DNA of 25,061 nt from CAIUVD01 sp044338255 (GCA_044338255.1 JBIILZ010000057.1:1-25061), one strand, 5' to 3'. Shown: positions 7,683-15,363, counted from the first letter of the stretch. A program made the numbers and translations. Notes: generated by a model from the sequence alone, not told the origin.

Positions 7683-9322
7683 GACGCGGGTCTCGTGAAG
7701 GCGATATGGGTGGGATCGATCGGGCCGCTGCTGTCGACGCGCCCATGCGTGCCGACGCTGGCGGTGCGCTGGGCCGCCGCCGCCGCCACCAGGGCCCCGA
7801 CGGTGAGCTGGTTCTGCAATTCCCAGCCCTCGCGATGACGGAAGCTGCCACGGGTCTGATGGCGGCTCCAGAATTCGAAGGTCCGGCGGGCCTGCGCCAG
7901 CTCGGGCCCCGAGCGCTCGATGCCCACCTGCCGCCACATCAGGGCCTGCAGGCTGCGCAGGAGATCGGGGACATCGAGGCCTTCGGGCGCGGACTGCGGA
8001 TGATCAACATGGATGCGCACCCGCCCCGGCTGGCCGCCGGCGGCGGCCGCATCGTGACCGGCGCGGATGCCGACCACCAGCCCTTCGAGGATGCTGTTCG
8101 AGGCCAGGCGGTTGGCGCCGTGCAGGCCGGTGCAGCCGACTTCGCCCGCGGCCCACAAGCCCGGCAACGTCGTCCGCCCGCGGGCATCGCTGACCACGCC
8201 CCCGCAGTGGTAGTGCGCACTCGGATGCACGGGGATCCAGGCAGTGGTGATGTCGATGCCGAACTTGGCGCAGGCCAAGGTGATGGTCGGGAAGCGTTCG
8301 TGCAGGAAGCTCGCCGGCAGGTGCGTGGCGTCGAGCCACACGTGCGGAAAGCCGCTGCTGCGCACTTCCGCGAGGATCGCCCGCGTCACCACATCGCGGG
8401 GCGCGAGCTCTGCCAGCGCATGATACTTGGCCATGAAGCGCTCGCCGGCGTGGTTCTTGAGCACCGCCCCTTCGCCACGCATAGCCTCGGTGATCAGCAG
8501 GCGCGCACCGCCGGCGATATACAAGGTCGTGGGATGGAATTGCATGAACTCCATGTCCGCGACCGTCGCCCCAGCGCGGTAGGCCATCGCCAGCCCATCG
8601 CCGGTGGCGACGGTGGGATTGGTGGTCTCGCGCCACACCCGGCCGCAGCCGCCGGTGGCAAGCACGGTGGCCCCGGCCAAGGCCGCGAAGAGCTCCTCGC
8701 GGCGATGATACATGACCCCCAGAACTCGTCCCTCATCGCCGGTGATGAGGTCGATGGCAAAGGCGTTCTCGATCACCGTCACATGCGGATGCGCCTGCAC
8801 CGCCGCCGACAGGCTGCGCGCCACTTCCCGGCCGGTGCTGTCGCCCTGGGCATGGAGGATGCGCCGGGCGCTGTGCCCGCCTTCGCGCGTGAGGGCCACC
8901 GCCCCGTCGGCCGCGAGATCGAAGTTGCAGCCGTGACGGCGCAGGAAGTCGATCGAGTGCGCGCCCTCACCGATCAGATCGCGGGCCACCGCCTCATCGC
9001 AGAGGTCGGCCCCGGCGCTGAGGGTGTCCTGAATGTGCTTGTCGATGGTGTCTTCGGCTTCGCGTTCGAGTTCGTTGAGCACGGCGGCCACGCCGCCCTG
9101 GGCCCAGGCGGTGTTGGAATCCGAGAGGTCGCCCTTGACCAGCAGCAGCACTTCCTTGCCGGTATCCGCCGCCGCCAGGGCCGCGCACAGGCCGGCAACG
9201 CCACCACCCACCACCAGGACATCGGCTTCGAGATGCGGTCGGCGACGTAAGTCGAAACCGACCAGATGACGGGGCGCCCAGGGACCGGGCTCGATACGCA
9301 CGTGCATGCGAGAAGGATACAT
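7679..9322 (-). CDS. nadB: L-aspartate oxidase (NAD biosynthesis)
   Basis: A 547-residue flavoprotein of the succinate dehydrogenase/fumarate reductase flavoprotein family. It oxidises L-aspartate to iminoaspartate, the first step of de novo NAD synthesis. The FAD-binding dinucleotide motif is VLVVGGGVAGLCAALAAADT near residue 35, followed by SNTAWAQGGVAAVL, the active-site region ALTREGGHSARRILH and the C-terminal FAD segment GEVGCTGLHGANRLASNS. The signature CTGLHGANRLASNS and the length near 540 fit NadB better than SdhA or FrdA. Candidate starts are 9322 and 9307, and neither has a clear ribosome-binding site. It overlaps the small Rieske gene by 4 bp. The usual partners nadA and nadC are not in the window. 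It is divergent from the DAHP synthase leader. Confidence 0.93.
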   Translation of the reverse strand: MYPSRMHVRIEPGPWAPRHLVGFDLRRRPHLEADVLVVGGGVAGLCAALAAADTGKEVLLLVKGDLSDSNTAWAQGGVAAVLNELEREAEDTIDKHIQDTLSAGADLCDEAVARDLIGEGAHSIDFLRRHGCNFDLAADGAVALTREGGHSARRILHAQGDSTGREVARSLSAAVQAHPHVTVIENAFAIDLITGDEGRVLGVMYHRREELFAALAGATVLATGGCGRVWRETTNPTVATGDGLAMAYRAGATVADMEFMQFHPTTLYIAGGARLLITEAMRGEGAVLKNHAGERFMAKYHALAELAPRDVVTRAILAEVRSSGFPHVWLDATHLPASFLHERFPTITLACAKFGIDITTAWIPVHPSAHYHCGGVVSDARGRTTLPGLWAAGEVGCTGLHGANRLASNSILEGLVVGIRAGHDAAAAGGQPGRVRIHVDHPQSAPEGLDVPDLLRSLQALMWRQVGIERSGPELAQARRTFEFWSRHQTRGSFRHREGWELQNQLTVGALVAAAAAQRTASVGTHGRVDSSGPIDPTHIAFTRPAS

Positions 9323-9450
9323 GCGCGTGCAGGTGGTGCCACCCGAGAGCGCCGGGCAGCAGCCCAGCTTTTCACGAGCCGAGCTGGTGCCCAGCGCTCC
9401 CCGGGGGGGAGGACTCTTCCGTCCGTCGCTGGGCCTGCTATCGTCTCTCC

Positions 9451-9501
9451 ATGCGCCGCTTCCCCCAGCTCTGGTATTTTAGCCACTACCTATCGGACTA
9501 G
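9451..9501 (+). CDS. Aromatic leader peptide of the DAHP synthase attenuator
   Basis: A 16-codon ORF encodes MRRFPQLWYFSHYLSD and then TAG. Five of the 16 residues are aromatic, with Trp8-Tyr9-Phe10 consecutive. It lies between the nadB start and the DAHP synthase gene, 141 bases upstream of the latter, and directly precedes an antiterminator/terminator pair. No Shine-Dalgarno is evident. An extended -10-like sequence TGCTATCGT ends at 9444, which would put the transcript start at or just before the ATG, so leaderless initiation is possible (inference). Function proposed: ribosome stalling at W/Y/F codons when any aromatic aminoacyl-tRNA is scarce. Confidence 0.7.
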   Translation: MRRFPQLWYFSHYLSD

Positions 9502-9539
9502 GGACGCCGTAGCCGCTAGCGCGCGCCAACCCCTCGTCC
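9495..9539 (+). promoter_or_regulatory. Antiterminator pairing in DAHP synthase leader
   Basis: GGACTAGGG at 9495-9503, covering the last leader-peptide codons and its stop, can pair with CCCTCGTCC at 9531-9539 with 8 of 9 bases matched. The second segment is the 5' arm of the downstream terminator, so the two structures exclude each other. A ribosome stalled at codons 8-10 leaves 9495-9503 free and would favour readthrough. One that reaches the stop codon covers it and lets the terminator form. Confidence 0.6.
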
Positions 9540-9564
9540 GCCAGACGGGGGGTTTTTCGTTTTT
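9528..9564 (+). terminator. Intrinsic terminator/attenuator before DAHP synthase
   Basis: AACCCCTCGTC (9528-9538) and GACGGGGGGTT (9544-9554) form an 11-bp stem with one wobble and a 5-base loop. It is followed directly by TTTTT, CG and TTTTT. The stop codon of the leader peptide is 26 bases upstream and the DAHP synthase start is 27 bases downstream. A rho-independent terminator in this position only makes sense as an attenuator. Confidence 0.8.
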
Positions 9565-9591
9565 GCCGACCTTTTTTCCTGAAAGTGTTCC

Positions 9592-10659
9592 ATGCGCCGT
9601 ACAGCTGATCTGCATGTACTCGAAACTCTGCCGCTCCTGTCTCCAGGACGGCTGCGCGCCGAACTACCGCTCTCGGACCGCGCCGCCGATACCGTCGCCG
9701 AGACCCGCGATGCCATCCGCGAGCTGCTCGCCGGCCGCGATCAGCGGCTGCTGGTGATCGTCGGACCGTGCTCGATTCACGACGTCGAGGCCGCCCGCGA
9801 TTACGCCCGCCGGTTGCTACCGCTGCGCGTGGCCCTCGCCGATCGCCTGGAAATCGTCATGCGTGTCTATTTCGAGAAGCCACGCACCACCACCGGCTGG
9901 AAGGGCATGATCGCCGATCCGTACCTCGATGGCTCGCATGACATGAATCACGGCCTGCGGGTGGCGCGCAGCCTGCTCCTCGAACTGGCCGAGATGGGCA
10001 TGCCGGCGGCCACCGAGTTCCTCGATCCGACGGTGCCGCAGTTCATCGCCGACCTCGTCGCCTGGGCTGCCATCGGTGCGCGCACCACCGAAAGTCAGAC
10101 CCACCGCCAGATGGCCTCGGGCCTGTCGATGCCGGTGGGCTTCAAGAACGGTACCGACGGCAGTCTGAGCACGGCGATCAACGCCCTGATCTCGGCGGCG
10201 GCCCCGCATCACTTCCTGGGCCTCGATAACGAAGGCCGGGCGGCGATCGTCAGGACCTCTGGCAACCCCGATTGCCACCTCGTGCTGCGCGGGGGCAAGG
10301 ATGGCCCCAACTTCGACGCCGCCTCAACCGCCGCCGCCGCTACCGCCCTCGCCAAGCACCCGGTGTGCCCGCGTGTCCTGGTCGACTGCTCGCATGACAA
10401 TGCCGCCAAGGACCATGCCCGGCAGCCGCTGGTGCTCGCCGATCTCGTGGCCCAGGTGCGGCATGACGGCAGTCACCTGCTGGGCTGCATGATCGAAAGT
10501 CACCTCGTCGAGGGTAAACAGGCCCCGCATGCTGACCGTGGCCGCCTGACCTATGGTCAGAGCATCACTGACGCCTGCGTTGACTTCACCACTACGGAAC
10601 GGATGCTGTACCACCTAGCAGATGGGGTGGCGGCGACGCGCGGGCGTGCTTCTGCGTAA
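9592..10659 (+). CDS. aroG: Class I 3-deoxy-D-arabino-heptulosonate 7-phosphate synthase
   Basis: A 355-residue protein that condenses phosphoenolpyruvate and erythrose 4-phosphate, the first step of the shikimate pathway. Length and motifs match the AroF/G/H family: GPCSIHD (Cys60), RVYFEKPRTTTGWKG, GARTTESQTHR, GFKNGTDG, DCSHDN (His268) and ESHLVEG (Glu302), with Asp327 completing the metal site. Pro149 and Ser179 occupy positions equivalent to the effector-site residues of Phe-sensitive AroG. This is suggestive of feedback control but does not settle which isozyme it is. Transcription is probably attenuated by the Trp-Tyr-Phe leader peptide upstream. A strong intrinsic terminator follows, so greA and pheA are at least partly independent. 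The ATG at 9592 gives the expected family N-terminus. Confidence 0.95.
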   Translation: MRRTADLHVLETLPLLSPGRLRAELPLSDRAADTVAETRDAIRELLAGRDQRLLVIVGPCSIHDVEAARDYARRLLPLRVALADRLEIVMRVYFEKPRTTTGWKGMIADPYLDGSHDMNHGLRVARSLLLELAEMGMPAATEFLDPTVPQFIADLVAWAAIGARTTESQTHRQMASGLSMPVGFKNGTDGSLSTAINALISAAAPHHFLGLDNEGRAAIVRTSGNPDCHLVLRGGKDGPNFDAASTAAAATALAKHPVCPRVLVDCSHDNAAKDHARQPLVLADLVAQVRHDGSHLLGCMIESHLVEGKQAPHADRGRLTYGQSITDACVDFTTTERMLYHLADGVAATRGRASA

Positions 10660-10704
10660 CAGTCTTCTGCTGATAGTCTTCGCCGTGCCAACGGCGCATT
10701 TCAG

Positions 10705-10734
10705 CGCAGGCCTTTCGGGCCTGCGTTCGTTTTT
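10705..10734 (+). terminator. Rho-independent terminator after DAHP synthase
   Basis: A perfect 8-bp stem CGCAGGCC/GGCCTGCG with loop TTTCG is followed by TTCGTTTTT. It sits 46 bases after the stop codon. A smaller perfect hairpin (CGCCGT/ACGGCG, 10681-10696) lies just upstream. Confidence 0.85.
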
Positions 10735-10778
10735 ATATACACCCGCTCCGCTTACGGATCCGGGCAAGAGAGGTCGAC

Positions 10779-11246
10779 ATGAGCACCAATCCGGTGACCG
10801 CTGAAGGTAAAAAGAAGATGCAAGCCGAGCATGACCTGCTCCTGGCGCGCGTTCCTGCCATCGCCAAAGCCATCGAAGAAGCCCGCGAAAAGGGCGATCT
10901 GCGCGAAAATGCCGAGTACCATGCCGCCCGCGAAGAGATGGGCATGATCAAGGCGCGGATCCAGGAATTGAAGTCGAAGATCTCACGCAGCGAGATCGTC
11001 GACGAAAGCCAGATCGACCACAGTCGCATCGCCTTCGGGGCCAAGGTCAAGATGCAGGACATGAAGGACAAATCGGTCGAGGAATGGCAGCTCGTCGGCG
11101 ACGGCGAGGACGATGCCCTCGACAACAAGATCCTCTGCCAGAGCCCGATGGGCCAGGCGATGATCGGCAAGAAGGTCGGCGAAGTGGTGGTCGTAAAGGC
11201 CCCGGTCGGCGATCTGAAGTACAAAATCCAAGCTATTACCTACTGA
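10779..11246 (+). CDS. greA: Transcription elongation factor GreA
   Basis: A 155-residue protein of normal GreA length. It rescues backtracked RNA polymerase by stimulating cleavage of the transcript 3' end. The N-terminal antiparallel coiled coil (about 1-75) carries the acidic tip GDLRENAEYHAAREE, whose Asp and Glu enter the polymerase active site. The C-terminal FKBP-like domain ends with PVGDLKYKIQAI. A purine-rich ribosome-binding site, AAGAGAGG, lies five bases before the ATG. pheA starts seven bases after the greA stop, so the two form an operon. Confidence 0.95.
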   Translation: MSTNPVTAEGKKKMQAEHDLLLARVPAIAKAIEEAREKGDLRENAEYHAAREEMGMIKARIQELKSKISRSEIVDESQIDHSRIAFGAKVKMQDMKDKSVEEWQLVGDGEDDALDNKILCQSPMGQAMIGKKVGEVVVVKAPVGDLKYKIQAITY

Positions 11247-11253
11247 ACCGGCC

Positions 11254-12348
11254 ATGACCGACCTCAGCACGCTGCGCCAGCAAATCGACGGTATCGACCA
11301 GGATCTGGTCCGCCTGCTCAATCAGCGCGCGGCCCTGGCGCAAGAGGTCGGCAAGACCAAAGCCCACACGGGGACCCCCATCTTTGTGCCGCACCGCGAG
11401 CAGGAGGTCTTCGCCAAGCTCGCCAGGCTCAATCAGGGGCCGTTGCCGGATGCCAGCCTGCGTGCCATCTGGCGCGAGGTCATGAGCGCCTCGTTCGCCC
11501 TGGAGCGCCCGCTGCGGATCTGCCATTTCGGCCAGCCGGGGGCGTTCACGCACCTCGCCGCGCGCCTGAAATTCGGCGAATCCGTCGAGTACACCTCGGT
11601 GGAAAGCATCGCCACGGTATTCAGCGAGGTCGAACGCGGCCACGTCGACTACGGCGTGGTCCCGATCGAGAATTCCACCGATGGCACCATCACCGACACC
11701 ATCGATGCCTTCCTCGCCACCCATCTGCGCATCATCAATGAGCTGCACCTGCGGGTGCGCCATCACCTGATGAGCAAGGTCCCACGCGATCAGATCAAGC
11801 GCATTTATTCCAGGCACACGGTCTTCGGGCAATGCCGCTCGTGGCTGGCAGCGAACATGCCGGGGGTCGAGCTAATCGAACTGGTCTCGACCACCAAGGC
11901 CGCCGAGCGCGCTGCCGAGGCCGACCCCGCTGAAGGCGCTGCCGCGATCGGCAATCACGAAGCCGCAACCGCCTTTGGCCTGCCGGTGCAGGCCAGCGAT
12001 CTACAGGACAATCCCAACAACATTACGCGCTTTGTGGTCATCGGCGCACCGAATCGGGCGGCACAGCCCACCGGCAAGGACAAGACCAGTCTGTTCTTCG
12101 GGGTTAAGGATCGTGCCGGCGCGCTCTATGATTGCCTGCTGCCGTTCCATGGCGCCGGCATCAGTCTGAGCCGCATCGAGAGCCGCCCGAGTCGTCGTCA
12201 GCCGTGGGAATATCTTTTTTTCATCGACCTCGTCGGGCATCAGCGGGATCCGGCGGTGCATGCGGCGATCGAGGAACTGGCGCGCCATACTTCTAGCTGC
12301 GAGGTGCTCGGCAGTTACCCCCTCGCCGACCAGCCCCTCAACGAATAA
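11254..12348 (+). CDS. pheA: Bifunctional chorismate mutase/prephenate dehydratase
   Basis: A 364-residue P-protein of the phenylalanine branch. Residues 1-85 are an AroQ-type chorismate mutase (LRQQIDGIDQDLVRLLNQR). Residues about 88-268 are the prephenate dehydratase domain with GQPGAFTH, VVPIENSTDGTI and the catalytic NNITRF motif. Residues about 275-355 are a regulatory ACT domain with the ESRPSR effector-site motif and YLFFIDL. Together they convert chorismate to phenylpyruvate, with feedback inhibition by phenylalanine expected through the ACT domain. It follows greA with a 7-bp gap and lies downstream of DAHP synthase, which grouped the two aromatic pathway genes. A long palindrome begins at its stop codon. 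Confidence 0.95.
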   Translation: MTDLSTLRQQIDGIDQDLVRLLNQRAALAQEVGKTKAHTGTPIFVPHREQEVFAKLARLNQGPLPDASLRAIWREVMSASFALERPLRICHFGQPGAFTHLAARLKFGESVEYTSVESIATVFSEVERGHVDYGVVPIENSTDGTITDTIDAFLATHLRIINELHLRVRHHLMSKVPRDQIKRIYSRHTVFGQCRSWLAANMPGVELIELVSTTKAAERAAEADPAEGAAAIGNHEAATAFGLPVQASDLQDNPNNITRFVVIGAPNRAAQPTGKDKTSLFFGVKDRAGALYDCLLPFHGAGISLSRIESRPSRRQPWEYLFFIDLVGHQRDPAVHAAIEELARHTSSCEVLGSYPLADQPLNE

Positions 12349-12449
12349 AACGGCGATAGCCGCGCATCTGCGGCGTTGCCGGAGTCCTAGCTTAGCGTTG
12401 CTAAGCGTCGGCCTCCGGCGCCTTGCATATGCACGACTCTCGCCGTTTT
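12347..12449 (+). terminator. Nested 103-bp palindrome at the end of pheA
   Basis: Three nested perfect stems lie on one axis: AAAACGGCGA/TCGCCGTTTT (outermost, 12347-12356 and 12440-12449), GCCGGAG/CTCCGGC, and GCTTAGC/GCTAAGC around a GTT loop. The intervening segments also match partly. The 5' arm begins inside the pheA stop codon and the 3' arm ends in TTTT then ATAATTT, so the transcript could terminate there. The size and nested symmetry are more like an intergenic palindromic repeat unit than a simple terminator. Confidence 0.7.
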
Positions 12450-12691
12450 ATAATTTACGGTTTCATTTCGTTTTGGGTTATTGGATGTGGTGTGGGGTGA
12501 CCTGCGGTGTGGTCTGGGTTAGAGCGGCTCGGCGTTGGTTATTGTGGGCTGCATTTTATTTTTTTGTTTCCTCGGTCGGGGCTGGTGTGGGAGCTGGGGG
12601 GGCCACGCTCTTGCTCGTGACCACTGTGACTGAATCTGAGTCTGAGTCTGAGCCTGCATCGGCGACGGGGGTGGGTGGGTTGCGGCCCCGT
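12450..12691 (+). other. G+T-rich intergenic stretch before the MFS gene
   Basis: About 240 bases are strikingly rich in G and T on the plus strand, with runs such as GGATGTGGTGTGGGGTGACC and a TCTGAG hexamer repeated three times near 12633-12652. An open frame passes through (GTG/ATG starts at 12260-12485) and could encode a Trp- and Gly-rich segment ending in ESESESEP. Its composition differs sharply from all neighbouring genes and it has no MFS counterpart, so it is treated as leader or spacer. Confidence 0.5.
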
Positions 12692-13849
12692 ATGCTGACC
12701 GTTTTGTGCTATGGGGCGATGATGTGTTTGGCCATCGGCATGAACCTCGTGCCGGTGTTGCTGACTACCCTCAGCGGCGCCCTGGGTGGGCCTGACGGAC
12801 TGACTCAGGAACAGCTCGGGCGCTTGGGGGCCGCGGCCTTTGCTGGTCTGGTCCTGGGCATCGTTATCACCGGCCCCCTGGCGGATCGCTGGGGCGCCAA
12901 GCCGTTCACGCTGGTGGGCCTGGGCGTGGTCGCACTGAGCCTGGTCGGCCTGGCTTCGGCGCATGATTATGTGACCGCCGGCGTGGCGGTGTTTCTGCTC
13001 GGGCTCGGCGCCGGGCAGATCGATATGGTCTTGAGCCCAGTGGTGGCGGCACTCAATCCCGAGCGGCGGGCCTCGGCGATGAACTGGTTGCACTCGTTCT
13101 ATTGCGTGGGCGCGATGGTGACGGTGCTGGCGGGAACCACGGTGCTGTGGTTGGGCGTCAATTGGCGCACCGCCTGCCTGGTGCAGGTCCCCCTGCCGCT
13201 GTTCCTGATCGCGGCCTTCGCCCCGCTGCGCTTCCCCTCGATGGTTGCCGACAGCGGCCGGGTGCCCTTCCGTGCGCTCCTGCGTCAACGCTGGTTCCTC
13301 GCAGCCCTGGCGGCGATCTTCCTCGGCGGTGCCACCGAGCTGGGCATGGCACAATGGCTGCCGGCCTACGCCGAGACCGCCCTCGGCTATCCGGCGTGGA
13401 TGGGCGGCGCGGCGCTGCTGGCCTTCACGCTGGCGATGACCCTCGGCCGCATAGCGGTGGGGATCCTTGCCACGCGCTGGAATCCCTTCCATCTGATGGC
13501 CTGGAGCTGCGCTAGCTCGGTGGTCTTCTTTCTCGCGGGAGCCTTCATACCGCACCCGGCGATCGCCCTCGGCTGCTGCGTGGCGGCGGGCTTTAGCGGC
13601 AGCTGCCTGTGGCCGACGACGCTGGCGGTGACCGCCGACCGCTATCCCAATGGCGGCGCGAGCATGTTCGGCGCCCTCGCCGCCATCGGCAATGCCGGCG
13701 GCATCCTCATGCCGTGGGTGGTAGGCTGGATCGCCGATCATCGCGACCTGCATTGGGGACTGGCGATATCGGCCCTCGCGCCGCTGGCGATGACGCCCTT
13801 GGTGCTGTGGCTGAACGCCCACCGCCGCAGCGCGTGGTCAGACGGTTGA
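12692..13849 (+). CDS. MFS transporter
   Basis: A 385-residue integral membrane protein with about 12 hydrophobic segments, beginning MLTVLCYGAMMCLAIGMNL. The conserved loop between helices 2 and 3 appears as GPLADRWGAKPFTLVG, a variant of the MFS motif A (G-x3-D-R-x-G). The second half begins after a central loop near LRFPSMVADSGRVPF. It resembles the sugar and sugar-acid transporter branch of the superfamily in length and in the late segment GFSGSCLWPTTLAVTADRYPNGGASMFG, but the substrate cannot be read from the sequence. The ATG at 12692 is chosen because the first transmembrane helix starts there and the upstream frame is compositionally abnormal. It stands alone and converges with the Rieske oxygenase gene. 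Confidence 0.85.
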   Translation: MLTVLCYGAMMCLAIGMNLVPVLLTTLSGALGGPDGLTQEQLGRLGAAAFAGLVLGIVITGPLADRWGAKPFTLVGLGVVALSLVGLASAHDYVTAGVAVFLLGLGAGQIDMVLSPVVAALNPERRASAMNWLHSFYCVGAMVTVLAGTTVLWLGVNWRTACLVQVPLPLFLIAAFAPLRFPSMVADSGRVPFRALLRQRWFLAALAAIFLGGATELGMAQWLPAYAETALGYPAWMGGAALLAFTLAMTLGRIAVGILATRWNPFHLMAWSCASSVVFFLAGAFIPHPAIALGCCVAAGFSGSCLWPTTLAVTADRYPNGGASMFGALAAIGNAGGILMPWVVGWIADHRDLHWGLAISALAPLAMTPLVLWLNAHRRSAWSDG

Positions 13850-13940
13850 GATCACGACAATGATGTGGTCCCTGATCTATCACAACCTGACGCGGAGTAC
13901 GAATCATCCATCCTATTGGTGAGCGGTGGGTGATTTTAGA

Positions 13941-14043
13941 CTGGTCCCTGGCCTCTGGTCCCTGGTCCCTGGTCCCTGGTCCCTGGTCCCTGGTCCCTGG
14001 TCCCTGGTCCCTGGTCCCTGGCCTCTGGTCCCTGGTCTCTGGG
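13941..14043. repeat. Heptamer tandem repeat CTGGTCC, 14 units plus partial
   Basis: Fourteen contiguous 7-bp units and a partial one: CTGGTCC predominates, with CTGGCCT at units 2 and 12 and CTGGTCT at unit 14. It lies in the gap between two converging genes (MFS transporter and Rieske oxygenase). It is the same repeat family and the same type of location as the array at 486-569. Confidence 0.95.
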
Positions 14044-14097
14044 AAGACGATACTTTCGTGTGGCACAAAAAGACGACCGGATGACCAGACCGTTCGC

Positions 14098-15282
14098 CTA
14101 CCTCTTCCCGGTCAAATACTCCATAAGCAACTGCTGGAACCGGTGCAGGCCAACCTCTGAGCGGGGGTTGAGCTGGCCCATGGTGTAGACCGGGGAGTCC
14201 ACCGCGGCCTGCTGGAGTTCGAAGATCGCCAGGTCTTCGCGTTGGACTTGGTCGTAAAGTTTTACCAGCGGGTCGAGGTTTTCGGGGGCCTTCGCCTCGG
14301 GCGTGTTGGGCACCAGCCAGTCCCAGCGGATCCGGGTCTTGGTTGGTGAGATCGGATCGATGAGGTACAGGATCAGCAGGTTGGGGTTGTGAATCCAGGC
14401 GAAGTTCGGCCAGAAGCTGAAGATCGAGCTCGCCTCTTGCCAGGTCTGGGGCAGGCCGGCGAGCACCGTGTTCGGGGGCATATTGCCGGTCATCTCTGGG
14501 GCATCGGCGGGGAACGGGCTGCGTTGGAGATAACAGTAGTCGCTGACATCGGCTTGGATCGTGTGGTAGCTGTTATTCCACGACACCGCCTTGGATTGGT
14601 AGCTGGTGCCGTGGGCAGTGGGCTCGTGATAGAACTCGGCGTTGTTCTCGACGTAGAGCTTCCAGTTCGAATCAGTGACGTAGTCCTGGCGATGAACCCG
14701 GACCCACGATTCCAGGGGGATCCCGGCAAAACCGCTTAGGGCCGGCCCGAGATGCTCCTGCAGCGGCGCGGCGTCGCCGCTGACGTTGACGAACCAGAAT
14801 GGACCCCAGCGATCGAGTCGTAGCGGGGCGAGGGCGTGGCTGGTCTTGTCCCAACTCGGATGCGCATCCATGCCAGGCGCGCCGCGCAGGTCACCATTGA
14901 AGCCGAAGATCCAGCCGTGGTAGGGACAGGCGATGGTCTTGCCGGTGCCGGTGCAGGCGTGTGGATCGCCAACCACCCCGAGCGGGGCGCCGCGGTGTGG
15001 GCAGACGTTGTGGAATGCTTTGACCGTGCCGTCCTTGTCCCGGGTCAGGAGCACCGGGAAGCCGGCGACCGAGGTGCGGTACCAACCGCCACCCGCGGGC
15101 AGGTCGTGGTCGTGGGCGACGAACAGCCAGGTCTGGCGAAAAAAACGTTCGCGTTCGAGGCGGAAGAAGGCCGGATCGTGATAGGTCCACGCCGGGAAGC
15201 CGGCCGTCTCAGTGATCGGGCCGGGCTGCCAGGAAAAGAGGAAGTCGGCGAGCGGATTGGCGACGGGGGATGCAACGGTCAT
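14098..15282 (-). CDS. Rieske-type non-haem iron oxygenase, CntA/GbcA-like
   Basis: A 394-residue oxygenase alpha subunit. The N-terminal Rieske domain has CPHRG (Cys94, His96) and CPYHGW (Cys119, His122). The catalytic domain has NWKLYVENNAEFYHEPTAH with His219 and His224 as iron ligands, and Asp350 in QREDLAIFE as the third. Glu216 sits where quaternary-amine oxygenases such as CntA have the bridging glutamate, instead of the aspartate of aromatic dioxygenases. This suggests oxidation or N-demethylation of a small nitrogen compound. No reductase gene is in the window. The start at 15282 has AGGAG seven bases upstream, placed immediately after the second hairpin of a guanidine-II riboswitch. 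The longer ORF start at 15375 would be inside that riboswitch region and is rejected. Confidence 0.88.
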   Translation of the reverse strand: MTVASPVANPLADFLFSWQPGPITETAGFPAWTYHDPAFFRLERERFFRQTWLFVAHDHDLPAGGGWYRTSVAGFPVLLTRDKDGTVKAFHNVCPHRGAPLGVVGDPHACTGTGKTIACPYHGWIFGFNGDLRGAPGMDAHPSWDKTSHALAPLRLDRWGPFWFVNVSGDAAPLQEHLGPALSGFAGIPLESWVRVHRQDYVTDSNWKLYVENNAEFYHEPTAHGTSYQSKAVSWNNSYHTIQADVSDYCYLQRSPFPADAPEMTGNMPPNTVLAGLPQTWQEASSIFSFWPNFAWIHNPNLLILYLIDPISPTKTRIRWDWLVPNTPEAKAPENLDPLVKLYDQVQREDLAIFELQQAAVDSPVYTMGQLNPRSEVGLHRFQQLLMEYLTGKR

Positions 15283-15295
15283 GCGAAACTCCTGA

Positions 15296-15338
15296 CGGGC
15301 CGTCCCGGATGAGATCGACAGTGGGGTCGTCCCCACTG
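15296..15338 (-). promoter_or_regulatory. Guanidine-II (mini-ykkC) riboswitch, Rieske oxygenase
   Basis: Read on the minus strand, P1 is CAGTGGGG-ACGA-CCCCACTG (15338-15319), followed after an 11-base linker by P2, CGGG-ACGG-CCCG (15307-15296). Two GC-rich stems with GGG/CCC closing an ACGR tetraloop are the defining feature of the class, in which guanidine binds each loop and the loops kiss. The ribosome-binding site AGGAG follows P2 within a few bases, implying translational control. Confidence 0.9.
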
Positions 15339-15363
15339 CGGTTTTGGAGTTGGAGGAGATGCA

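Noticed and set aside
7706..9250. 514-codon open frame on the plus strand
   Set aside because: It is antisense to nadB, which has a complete set of family motifs, while the frame itself resembles nothing.
12260..12691. Upstream starts for the MFS transporter
   Set aside because: They would overlap pheA and the palindrome or include the G+T-rich block. The first transmembrane helix begins at the ATG at 12692.
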